NCBI GenBank assembly: GCA_900556015.1
Contig: USNH01000055.1
Span: forward strand, 1 to 6,206
DNA from: an uncultured Eubacteriales bacterium
GTDB lineage: Bacteria > Bacillota_A > Clostridia > Oscillospirales > Oscillospiraceae
DNA: 6,206 nucleotides
Direction of reading: 5' to 3'
The translations under genes were made by a program, and so were the position numbers. A model generated the notes under the pieces. That model searched no databases. It was not told the DNA's origin and saw nothing but the letters and a program-made list of their open reading frames with translations. Shown piece after piece: positions 1-6,183 of this stretch; position 1 is the first letter of the stretch; each line of letters opens with the position of its first letter.

Positions 1-41
1 ACATCGCTGCGCGGTGTGCGGGGCGATGTGGGCATCGCCCC
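1..41. repeat. Palindromic intergenic repeat (REP-like), nested hairpins
   Basis: Bases 20-28 (GGGGCGATG) pair perfectly with 33-41 (CATCGCCCC) around a TGGG loop. Bases 1-7 (ACATCGC) are also the exact reverse complement of 23-29, so two mutually exclusive hairpins can form. None of the three forward frames has a stop before base 53, so a forward protein-coding gene ending here is unlikely and the stretch looks non-coding. The minus-strand reading begins GTAGGGGGCGATG, which resembles, from memory, short palindromes that recur between genes in GC-rich gut Clostridia. It could instead be the 3' end of a structured RNA or an untranslated tail. The base pairing is seen directly; the repeat identity is inference. 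The left edge is cut by the window. Confidence 0.4.
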
Positions 42-52
42 CTACGAAAAGG

Positions 53-83
53 CAGCCGGAAACTGTTGGTTTCCGGCTGTTTT
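53..83 (+). terminator. Intrinsic terminator of the upstream (off-window) transcript
   Basis: Bases 53-63 (CAGCCGGAAAC) pair perfectly with 69-79 (GTTTCCGGCTG), giving an 11-bp stem with a five-base TGTTG loop, followed directly by TTTT (80-83). An AAAA run at 47-50 precedes the stem, so weak termination on the opposite strand is possible. It insulates the importer operon from whatever lies to the left. Confidence 0.8.
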
Positions 84-102
84 CATGCCCTCGCCGCTCT
101 CT

Positions 103-115
103 CGACCGCCGGTCG
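103..115. promoter_or_regulatory. Small dyad beside the importer promoter
   Basis: CGACC (103-107) and GGTCG (111-115) form an inverted repeat around GCC, ending one base before the candidate -35 box at 117. The position would suit a regulator binding site, but five-base arms occur easily by chance in GC-rich DNA. No regulator gene is in the window to link it to. Confidence 0.2.
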
Positions 116-116
116 G

Positions 117-144
117 TTGCTTTCACGCCGTCCTCCGTTACAAT
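117..144 (+). promoter_or_regulatory. Candidate sigma-A promoter of the ABC importer operon
   Basis: TTGCTT (117-122) as -35 and TACAAT (139-144) as -10 are separated by 16 bases. The -10 matches the consensus at five of six positions; the -35 matches mainly in its TTG. It lies after the terminator at 53-83 and would give a leader of roughly 35-40 bases before the start codon at 188. It is the best promoter-like sequence in the gap. Confidence 0.5.
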
Positions 145-151
145 GAAGCCA

Positions 152-166
152 TGGCCCACGCGGCCA
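152..166. promoter_or_regulatory. Dyad near the predicted transcript start
   Basis: TGGCC (152-156) and GGCCA (162-166) are exact inverted repeats around CACGC. The site sits between the -10 box and the ribosome binding site, at or just after the predicted transcription start, where a repressor operator or a small leader hairpin would act. Short arms in GC-rich DNA make chance a real alternative. Confidence 0.25.
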
Positions 167-173
167 ACGAACG

Positions 174-180
174 AGAGGAG
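174..180 (+). promoter_or_regulatory. Ribosome binding site fixing the binding-protein start
   Basis: AGAGGAG lies seven bases before the ATG at 188. The same frame is open back to an ATG at base 14, but that upstream start has no comparable site and the extension would be translated through the terminator hairpin. The site therefore decides for 188, which also places a lipoprotein signal peptide at the N-terminus. Confidence 0.8.
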
Positions 181-187
181 CTGCGCC

Positions 188-1366
188 ATGAAAAAATACG
201 CCATTCTGCTTCTGACCCTGCTGTGTGCCCTGCCGCTGTGGGGCTGCGGGCAAAAGCAGGACAATGCCGAGACCACCCTCCACATCGCCGCCGCCTTCGG
301 CTCGAATGAGCTGAACGAGCTGATAGACCAATTCAAGGCCGCACACCGGGACTGCGAGGTCGTGGTGGACTACTACCGGGATAACGCCTACGACCGGCTC
401 TGCACCGAGCTTTTGGCCGGGGACGGCCCGGACGTGCTGAACCTGTACGGCCTGTCCCTGCCGCCGGACTCCCCCTATCTGGAGGATCTCTATCCGTACC
501 TGGACGATGACCCCGACCTGAGCCGCGATGACCTTGTGCCCGCCGTACTGTCCTCGCTGGAGGTAGACGGTGCGCTGCGCTCCCTCCCCGCCACCTTCGA
601 CGTGGTGACGCTGTCCGCCAAAACCGCCGACGTGGGCGAGGCCAACCGCTGGACGCTGGAGGAGATGCGCGCCGCGCTGACCCGTCACCCCGGACAGCAC
701 CTGCTGCCCGGCGAGTTTACACGCACGGAGTTTCTGAAGTGGATCGCCGATGTCAGCACCGGTGAGTTCATCGACTGGGCCAGCCACACGGCAAGCTATG
801 ACAGCGAGGACTTCCAGGCGTACCTCCGCTTCTGCGCGTATCTGCCCGACACGCCGGCAAGCCGGGCGGAGCGGGACACATGGGAGAGCCTCGCCCGTTT
901 TGAGGTGCTGCAAAACGCCGTCTGCTTACAGCAGCTTACCGACCTGTGGGGCGAGCCCTTCACCCTGATCGGCTTCCCGGCGGAGAGCGGCAGCGGCAGC
1001 TTTTTCGAGTGTACCACGCTGCACCTGGGCATCTCCGCCAACAGCCGGCAGAAGGAGCTGGCGTGGGAGTTCGTCAGGCTGGCCCTGAGCCAGGAAAACC
1101 AGCAGCGGCTGGCGGAGCGTTGGTACTCGCCGGTGCGGTACGATGTGATGACCGCACAGCTGGAGGCGGACGTGTCCGACGAGGCCGTCCGGGCGCAGTA
1201 TTTGCAGCTTGTCTCCCAACCGCTGATCTTTATCGGCTACAACGAGGACATCTCCCAAATCGTTTTGGACGAGGGTGCGGCCTTTTTTAACGGCACGCAC
1301 ACGGCGAAGGAGGCGGCGGAACGCATCCAAAACCGCGTCACGCTCTACCTGTCCGAGCTGGCCTGA
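188..1366 (+). CDS. ABC transporter solute-binding lipoprotein (family 1, CUT1-like)
   Basis: 392-residue extracellular solute-binding lipoprotein that should capture a solute outside the membrane and hand it to the two permeases downstream. A basic MKKY start and hydrophobic core (5-18) lead to LWGC, a lipobox with the lipidated cysteine at 20. Tryptophan just before the glycine is unusual but tolerated. The mature part starts with a beta strand (TLHIAAAF, about 30-37) and has LLAGDGPDVL (75-84), the typical early family 1 motif. It also has FTLIGFP (258-264) and a helix RQKELAWEFVRLALS (287-301), matching the usual 'npeaAweFlkfl' segment. The C-terminal AAERIQNRVTLYLSE is typical of sugar-type binding proteins from Clostridia. 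Length is normal for the family. It is followed after 13 bases by the first permease. Overall fold and role are well supported. The ligand cannot be read from the sequence: an oligosaccharide or sugar derivative is likely, other organic solutes possible. Confidence 0.88.
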   Translation: MKKYAILLLTLLCALPLWGCGQKQDNAETTLHIAAAFGSNELNELIDQFKAAHRDCEVVVDYYRDNAYDRLCTELLAGDGPDVLNLYGLSLPPDSPYLEDLYPYLDDDPDLSRDDLVPAVLSSLEVDGALRSLPATFDVVTLSAKTADVGEANRWTLEEMRAALTRHPGQHLLPGEFTRTEFLKWIADVSTGEFIDWASHTASYDSEDFQAYLRFCAYLPDTPASRAERDTWESLARFEVLQNAVCLQQLTDLWGEPFTLIGFPAESGSGSFFECTTLHLGISANSRQKELAWEFVRLALSQENQQRLAERWYSPVRYDVMTAQLEADVSDEAVRAQYLQLVSQPLIFIGYNEDISQIVLDEGAAFFNGTHTAKEAAERIQNRVTLYLSELA

Positions 1367-1379
1367 CAGGTGACCGCCC

Positions 1380-2135
1380 ATGGATAGACACACTTTGCGA
1401 AAGGCCCTTCCCTATCTCCTCCCCAGCGCCGCGGGGACGGCGGTGTTTTACGCCGCGCCGTTCCTCGTCATGCTGGTGTACGCCCTTTCCGCCGGAAGCG
1501 TCCCGGAGGTTCTGAGCGGCCACGCCCTGGCCGCCGGAGCGCGCAGCACCGCCGTCTTTCTCTCCTGCGGCATAGGCGCGTCGGTGCTGCTGGGGCTGTG
1601 CATCGCGCTGGCGCTGCCGCCACGCACCGCGGCCATGAAGCTGACGCTGCTCCTGCCGCTGCTGCTTCCCTCCGCCGCCGTGGCGGTGCTGTGGCGGGCA
1701 CTGCACCTGCGGGAGAGTTTGTTCCTCCTGATCCTGCTGCTGGCGTGGAGGGTCACGGGCCTCAACGCGGTGCTGCTCACCGCCGCCCACCAGCGTATCC
1801 CCCCGGAGGTAGTGGCAAGCGGGCGGCTGGACGGCGCAGGCGGCCTGCGGCTGCTGCTCCGCGTGAAATGGCCCTATCTGTCCGGCAGCGTGTTCTTCGC
1901 CGCGCTCATCGACCTGTTCTTCGCATGGCGCACCTTCCGGGAGGTCTACCTGCTGACGGGGGACTACCCCCACGAGGGGCTCTATCTGCTCCAGCACTAT
2001 CTGCTGCACGCCTTCCGCCGGCTGCAATACGGCAAGCTGGCCGCCGTCTCGCTGGCGGTAACGCTGGCGGTGGCGGCGGTGACAGGGCTTTTCTTCCGGC
2101 TGTCCAGCGCCCGGGGGAAGGACGTGGACGCATGA
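1380..2135 (+). CDS. ABC transporter permease, MalF/UgpA-like, compact
   Basis: 251-residue inner-membrane permease, one of two that form the channel of the importer. About six hydrophobic segments can be seen (roughly 11-36, 57-79, 87-107, 113-134, 168-184, 219-240). The coupling loop that contacts the ATPase aligns with the EAA consensus through G152 (in DGA, 151-153), V162 and P165. The expected EAA triplet, however, reads A146-S147-G148, so the conserved glutamate is missing, and W164 stands where leucine is usual. The protein is shorter than the usual 280-300 residues. Much of the loss lies between segments three and four, where LWRALHL runs almost directly into the next hydrophobic stretch. 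AGGTGA at 1368-1373 lies six bases before the ATG. The end overlaps the next gene in ATGA, implying translational coupling. Family membership is clear; the exact substrate class is not. Confidence 0.85.
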   Translation: MDRHTLRKALPYLLPSAAGTAVFYAAPFLVMLVYALSAGSVPEVLSGHALAAGARSTAVFLSCGIGASVLLGLCIALALPPRTAAMKLTLLLPLLLPSAAVAVLWRALHLRESLFLLILLLAWRVTGLNAVLLTAAHQRIPPEVVASGRLDGAGGLRLLLRVKWPYLSGSVFFAALIDLFFAWRTFREVYLLTGDYPHEGLYLLQHYLLHAFRRLQYGKLAAVSLAVTLAVAAVTGLFFRLSSARGKDVDA

Positions 2136-2833
2136 AAACGCTGTGCAAGGTTCTCCTCGCGCTGCTGGCTCTTTTCCCCGTGCCGGCGCTTATATGGCTG
2201 GCGCTCCCCCAGTTTTCCCTGCTGTGGCCCTGCCGCGCCTACTGGCGCGGCTACGCCGTCTCGCTGGCGCTGACCGTTCCTGTGGTGGCTGGGCAGCTGG
2301 CCGTGGCCCTGGCGGCGGCCTACGGCCTGACGCGCTGGCGCGGGCGCGCACGCAGCAGCGTTCTGCTGCTGTACTGCCTGCTGCCGCTGCTGCCGTCACA
2401 GGTGATGCTGCTGCCCAACTACCTGATCTGCCGGGCGCTGGGACTGCTGAACACCCAGCTTGCCGTGGTGCTGCTGGGCGTGTTCTCCCCGCTGTCCGTC
2501 TTTCTGCTGGATCGCGCCATGGGGCGCGTCGGCCCGGAGCAGGCCCAGGCCGCCGCCCTGGACGGTGCGGGAGAGTGGACGCTGCTGCGGCGCATTTACC
2601 TGCCCCAGGTCAGAGAGACTGCCCTCATCGCGGCGGCGCTGGCCTTTTTGGACCAGTGGAGCATGGTGGAGCTCCCGCTGGTGCTGCTGTCGGACGAGGC
2701 GAAGCAGCCCCTGTCCCTCCTGCTGGCCCGCACGGACTTCCCCGCCCCCTGTGCCGGTGCGGCGCTGTATATGCTGCCCGTTCCCGTGACGGCGGCGCTG
2801 GCCGCCCTCCGCCGTGTAAATTTCCTCTCCTGA
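2132..2833 (+). CDS. ABC transporter permease, MalG/UgpE-like, compact
   Basis: 233-residue inner-membrane permease, partner of the preceding one. The start overlaps the previous stop (ATGA), with AAGGA at 2118-2122 nine bases upstream. Hydrophobic segments lie near 5-26, 41-65, 75-96, 108-126, 162-184 and 205-224. LPSQVMLLPNYLI (87-99) with LGLLNTQLAVVL (103-114) and the following FSPLSVFLLDRAM are characteristic of MalG-type permeases. The coupling loop keeps A140-A141, G145 (in DGA), I155 and L157-P158. It has Q139 where the EAA glutamate is usual. The protein is about 40 residues shorter than typical members and ends in RRVNFLS rather than the family's usual glycine-rich tail. No ATPase follows, so the importer must borrow one. 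There is no clear intrinsic terminator after the stop. Confidence 0.86.
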   Translation: MKTLCKVLLALLALFPVPALIWLALPQFSLLWPCRAYWRGYAVSLALTVPVVAGQLAVALAAAYGLTRWRGRARSSVLLLYCLLPLLPSQVMLLPNYLICRALGLLNTQLAVVLLGVFSPLSVFLLDRAMGRVGPEQAQAAALDGAGEWTLLRRIYLPQVRETALIAAALAFLDQWSMVELPLVLLSDEAKQPLSLLLARTDFPAPCAGAALYMLPVPVTAALAALRRVNFLS

Positions 2834-2850
2834 AAACTCCTGCTTGCTTT

Positions 2851-2879
2851 TTGTTAAATCATTCGGTAAACTGTATAGC
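2851..2879 (+). promoter_or_regulatory. Candidate promoter of the MFS transporter gene
   Basis: TTGTTA (2851-2856) and TATAGC (2874-2879) are separated by 17 bases, each matching the sigma-A consensus at four of six positions. The 81-base gap is strikingly AT-richer than the flanking genes. CCTGCT (2839-2844) and AGCAGG (2877-2882) are inverted repeats bracketing the promoter, which may be chance or an operator. A promoter here would let the MFS gene be expressed apart from the importer, although read-through is possible because no terminator is visible in the gap. Confidence 0.5.
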
Positions 2880-2914
2880 AGGCTGAGAGAAAATTCCACA
2901 CGGAGGTATCACAC

Positions 2915-4135
2915 ATGAAGCAACTCAACCGCTGGGTCTACGCCATCGTGGGCGTGATCGTGCTGCTGTTCGCGGGCCTGGTCTACGCCTGGAGCGTGCT
3001 CAGCACGCCCATCGCCGCCGAGTTCACCGGCTGGACCAAGGCACAGCTGAGCCTGACGTTCACCCTGGTCATGATCCTGTTCTGCATCGGCTCGCTGCTG
3101 TGCGGCCTGCTGGCGGGCAAGCTCAGCGCCAAAAACGCCGTGCGCGTCAGCGCCGTGCTGTTCCTGGCCGGCTTCTTCATCGCCAGCCGCTGCCAGTCCC
3201 CCATCACGCTGTACCTGGGCTTCGGCTTGCTGTGCGGCCTGGCCTCCGGCCTTGCCTACAACGGCGTGATGAGCACCATGGTCAAGTGGTTTCCCGACAA
3301 GCCGGGCCTGATCTCCGGCGTGCTGCTCATGGGCTTCGGCGGCGGCAGCTTCCTCATCGGCAAGCTCTACCAGGCCTGGACGCCCGCCGGTATCGGCGGC
3401 TGGCGCACCAGCTTCGTGGTGCTGGGCATCATCTGCTGCGTGGTGCTGGCGGTGTGCTCCTTCTTCTTCGTCGCGCCTGGCGCAGACTTCACCGTTCCCG
3501 CCGGCAAGGGCGGCAGGGCCGTGGCCGCGCCCCGGGAGGACATCAAGCCCGCCGTCATGCTCAAGCGCCCCGCCTTTTGGCTGTACTACGTCTGGGCCAT
3601 CGCCGTCAGCGCCGCCGGGCTGGCCCTGATCTCCCAGGCCAGCGGCGTGGTGTGGGAGGCCAGCGCCGACCAGACCGCCGCCTCTGTGGCCACCATCGTG
3701 GGCCTGATCTCCATCTGCAACGCCGTGGGCCGTGTGCTGTTCGGCGGTATGTACGACAAGTTTGGCCGCAGCCTGTCCATGCAGCTGGTGAACGGCCTGT
3801 TCATCCTCACCTCCGTGGTGCTGCTTTTGGCCATGTCCAGCCGCAGCGTGGTGGTGGTCATCATCGGCTTCGTCATCGGCGGCCTGGCCTACTCCGGCGT
3901 CACGCCCACCAACTCCGCCTTCTGCCGCGCCTATTTCGGCCCGACCAGCTACCCGGTAAATTTCCCCCTGATCAACAGCAACCTGATCTTCGCCAGCTTC
4001 GGCAGCACCATCTCCGGCGCGCTGTACGACGCCAGCGGCTCGTACAGCAGCACGTTTTTCCTCATCATCGGCCTGGCCGTGGCGGGTATCCTGTGCTCCC
4101 TGGCCATCTCCGCCATCGACAGGAAGCGCAAGTAA
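2915..4135 (+). CDS. MFS transporter, oxalate:formate antiporter (OFA) family-like
   Basis: 406-residue major facilitator protein with twelve predicted membrane segments, six on each side of a hydrophilic central loop (about 188-214). It should move a small, probably anionic, solute across the inner membrane. The N-terminal GLVYAWSVLSTPI (21-33) followed by GWTKAQLSLTFTL (39-51) is the signature pattern of the OFA group. GLLAGKLSAKNAVR (64-77) and GGMYDKFGR (277-285) occupy the two MFS loop-2-3 type motif positions. R273 at the end of segment eight may correspond to the essential arginine of OxlT. The lysine that OxlT needs in segment eleven (Lys355) has no counterpart: my alignment of NFPLINSNL (349-357) places a leucine there. 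Oxalate/formate exchange should therefore not be assumed. GGAGGT at 2902-2907, seven bases before the ATG, fixes the start. Codon use is strongly biased to C-ending codons, unlike the importer genes. Confidence 0.85.
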   Translation: MKQLNRWVYAIVGVIVLLFAGLVYAWSVLSTPIAAEFTGWTKAQLSLTFTLVMILFCIGSLLCGLLAGKLSAKNAVRVSAVLFLAGFFIASRCQSPITLYLGFGLLCGLASGLAYNGVMSTMVKWFPDKPGLISGVLLMGFGGGSFLIGKLYQAWTPAGIGGWRTSFVVLGIICCVVLAVCSFFFVAPGADFTVPAGKGGRAVAAPREDIKPAVMLKRPAFWLYYVWAIAVSAAGLALISQASGVVWEASADQTAASVATIVGLISICNAVGRVLFGGMYDKFGRSLSMQLVNGLFILTSVVLLLAMSSRSVVVVIIGFVIGGLAYSGVTPTNSAFCRAYFGPTSYPVNFPLINSNLIFASFGSTISGALYDASGSYSSTFFLIIGLAVAGILCSLAISAIDRKRK

Positions 4136-4153
4136 GCGTATAGAACGACAGCA

Positions 4154-4184
4154 AAAGCGCCTGACCGACAAGGTCAGGCGCTTT
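4154..4184. terminator. Bidirectional intrinsic terminator between convergent genes
   Basis: Bases 4154-4166 (AAAGCGCCTGACC) pair perfectly with 4172-4184 around a GACAA loop, a 13-bp stem. Ts inside and after the right arm serve the MFS transcript (CTTTCGTTATCGTTT). The minus strand reads GCGCTTTTG after the stem, serving metG. It lies 18 bases after the MFS stop and 19 bases after the metG stop, so one hairpin probably ends both transcripts. Confidence 0.87.
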
Positions 4185-4203
4185 CGTTATCGTTTACAAG
4201 TTG

Positions 4204-6168
4204 TCAGCACAGCTTTGCGCCGGCGGGGACGCTGTCGTCGATGAGCATCAGGTGCAGCTTCTCCTCGCCCTTCTCCTTGTGGACGGCGGAGATCAGCATA
4301 CCGCAGCTGGGGATACCCATCATCTTCCGGGGCGGCAGGTTCAGGATGGCGATGGCCGTCTTGCCGATGAGCTGCTCCGGCTCGTAGTACTGGTGGATGC
4401 CGGAGAGGATGATGCGGTCCGTGCCGCTGCCGTCGTCCAGCGTGAACTTCAGCAGCTTGTCGGACTTCTTTACCGCCTCGCAGTTCTTGATCTTCACGGC
4501 GCGGAAATCGGACTTCAGGAACGTGTCGAAGTCCACCTCCTGCTCCACGTAGGGCTCAAGCTCCACCTCAGGCAGGGCGGCCTTCTTCTGCGCCTCCTGC
4601 AAAGCGTCCAGCTTGGCCAGCGCATCCTCCACGTCGATGCGGGGAAACAGGTTCTCGCCCTTGCTGATCTGCGCGTCCGCGGGCAGCACGCCCCACTGGG
4701 CGGCCTTCTCCCAGGTGTGCAGCTCCTCGCCGATGCCCAGCTTGGCAAAGATCTTGCCGCAGCTCTCCGGCATCACCGGCTGCAAAAGGGTGGTGCAGAT
4801 GCGGATGCTCTCCAGCAGGTTATACAGCACGGCGGCCAGGCGGGCGCGCTTGCTCTCGTCCTTGCCCAGTGCCCAGGGCGCGGTCTCGTCGATATACTTG
4901 TTGGCGCGGTCGATGACCTTGAATATCTCGTCCAGCCCGTTTTGCAGCTGGAGCTTGTCCATCTCCGCCTCGTACTTATCCCGCAGGGCGCACACGGCCT
5001 TCTTCAGCTCGCAGTCCTCCGGCGCGTCCTCCCGCTCGGCGGGCAGCACGCCGCCGAAATACTTCTCCACCATGCCGGTGGTGCGGCTGACCAGGTTGCC
5101 CAGCTTGTTGGCAAGGTCGGTGTTGATGGTGCTGATGAGCAGCTCGTTGGAGAAGTTGCCGTCAGAGCCGAAGGGGAACGTCCGCAGCAGGAAGAACCGC
5201 AGCGCGTCCACGCCGAACATCTCGGACAGGGCGTAGGGATCGACCACGTTGCCCTTGGACTTACTCATCTTGCCGCCGTCGATGACCAGCCAGCCGTGGC
5301 CGTAGACGTGCTTGGGCAGGGGCAGACCCACGCTCATGAGCATGGCGGGCCAGATGATGCTGTGGAAGCGGACGATCTCCTTGCCCACGATGTGATAGTC
5401 GGCGGGCCAGTACTTGTCAAAGTCGTGATAGCGGTCGTTGTCCAGGCCCAGGGCGGTGCAGTAGTTGAACAGCGCGTCCACCCACACGTACACCACGTGG
5501 CCGGGGTCGAAGTCCACCGGGATGCCCCAGTTGAAGCTGGTGCGGGAAACGCACAGATCTTCCAGGCCCGGCTTGATGAAGTTGTTCACCATCTCGTTGA
5601 CGCGGGTGCGGGGCTGCAAAAAGTCCGTGTCCTCCAGCAGGTGCTGCACGCGGTCGGCATACTTGCTCAGGCGGAAGAAATACGCCTCCTCCTCCGCGTC
5701 GTGTACCTCGCGGCCACAGTCGGGGCACTTGCCGTCCACCAGCTGGCTCTCGGTCCAGAAGCTCTCGCAGGGGGTGCAGTATTTGCCCTTGTACGCGCCC
5801 TTATAAATATCGCCATTGTCGTACATCTTCCTGAAGATCTTCTGCACGGCGGCGCAGTGATAGTCGTCGGTGGTGCGGATGAACCGGTCGTTGGAGATGT
5901 TCATCAGCTTCCACAGGTCGAGAATGCCCTTTTCGCCCTCCACGATGTTGTCCACGAACTGCTGGGGCGTCATGCCGGCCTCCTCGGCCTTGGTCTCGAT
6001 CTTCTGCCCGTGCTCATCCGTGCCGGTGAGGAACATCACGTCGAAGCCCTGAAGCCGCTTGTAGCGGGCGATGGCGTCGGTGGCTACGGTGCAGTAGCTG
6101 TGTCCGATGTGCAGCTTGTCCGAGGGGTAGTAGATCGGCGTGGTGATATAAAACGTCTTCTTCTCCAT
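4204..6168 (-). CDS. metG: Methionyl-tRNA synthetase
   Basis: 654-residue cytoplasmic class I synthetase that charges tRNA-Met with methionine using ATP, supplying both elongator and initiator tRNA. The catalytic HIGH motif is at 20-23 and KMSKS at 300-304. A single zinc knuckle is intact, with CTPC (131-134) and CPDC (148-151). The anticodon-binding helical domain follows, and P431-W432 match the pair known in E. coli MetG to contact the CAU anticodon. The last 110 or so residues (about 545-654) form the EMAP/Trbp111-like tRNA-binding OB domain, with DFRAVKI, LPPRKMMGIPSCGM and the terminal VPAGAKL region. Length is normal for the two-domain bacterial form. No frameshift or missing key residue is seen. 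An alternative name in Bacillus is metS. The gene runs convergently to the MFS gene and shares its terminator. Function is certain. Confidence 0.98.
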   Translation of the reverse strand: MEKKTFYITTPIYYPSDKLHIGHSYCTVATDAIARYKRLQGFDVMFLTGTDEHGQKIETKAEEAGMTPQQFVDNIVEGEKGILDLWKLMNISNDRFIRTTDDYHCAAVQKIFRKMYDNGDIYKGAYKGKYCTPCESFWTESQLVDGKCPDCGREVHDAEEEAYFFRLSKYADRVQHLLEDTDFLQPRTRVNEMVNNFIKPGLEDLCVSRTSFNWGIPVDFDPGHVVYVWVDALFNYCTALGLDNDRYHDFDKYWPADYHIVGKEIVRFHSIIWPAMLMSVGLPLPKHVYGHGWLVIDGGKMSKSKGNVVDPYALSEMFGVDALRFFLLRTFPFGSDGNFSNELLISTINTDLANKLGNLVSRTTGMVEKYFGGVLPAEREDAPEDCELKKAVCALRDKYEAEMDKLQLQNGLDEIFKVIDRANKYIDETAPWALGKDESKRARLAAVLYNLLESIRICTTLLQPVMPESCGKIFAKLGIGEELHTWEKAAQWGVLPADAQISKGENLFPRIDVEDALAKLDALQEAQKKAALPEVELEPYVEQEVDFDTFLKSDFRAVKIKNCEAVKKSDKLLKFTLDDGSGTDRIILSGIHQYYEPEQLIGKTAIAILNLPPRKMMGIPSCGMLISAVHKEKGEEKLHLMLIDDSVPAGAKLC

Positions 6169-6177
6169 AGGATAGTT

Positions 6178-6183
6178 CTCCTT
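6178..6183 (-). promoter_or_regulatory. Ribosome binding site of metG
   Basis: On the minus strand AAGGAG lies nine bases before the ATG at 6166-6168. Only 38 bases of upstream sequence are present, so the metG promoter and any T-box or SAM-responsive leader would lie beyond the right edge and cannot be judged. Confidence 0.8.

Noticed and set aside
14..187. N-terminal extension of the binding protein to an ATG at base 14
   Set aside because: It would be translated through a perfect terminator hairpin and upstream of the promoter, has no ribosome binding site, and would bury the lipoprotein signal that begins at the ATG at 188.
83..913. 276-codon open frame on the minus strand opposite the binding protein
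   Set aside because: Low-complexity V/G/Q/A-rich translation with no domain, covering the promoter region and a well-supported + strand gene.
1598..2131. Upstream extension of the second permease
   Set aside because: The 178 extra residues are alanine/arginine-rich with no permease features and lie wholly within the first permease gene. The ATGA start at 2132 has a good ribosome binding site and gives a normal membrane N-terminus.
2791..2855. Terminator after the second permease
   Set aside because: A GGCGGC/GCCGCC hairpin lies at 2791-2806 inside the gene, but the T run is about 40 bases further on and no GC stem directly precedes it.
3100..4143. 347-codon + frame overlapping the MFS gene
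   Set aside because: Arginine-, glutamine- and histidine-rich frame-shadow of the MFS gene with no domain and no ribosome binding site.
2909..4171. 420-codon open frame on the minus strand opposite the MFS gene
   Set aside because: Its product is dominated by H, Q, D, G and A with no recognisable domain, as expected from the complement of a GC-rich, C-ending-codon gene. The + strand gene has clear family motifs, membrane segments and a strong ribosome binding site.
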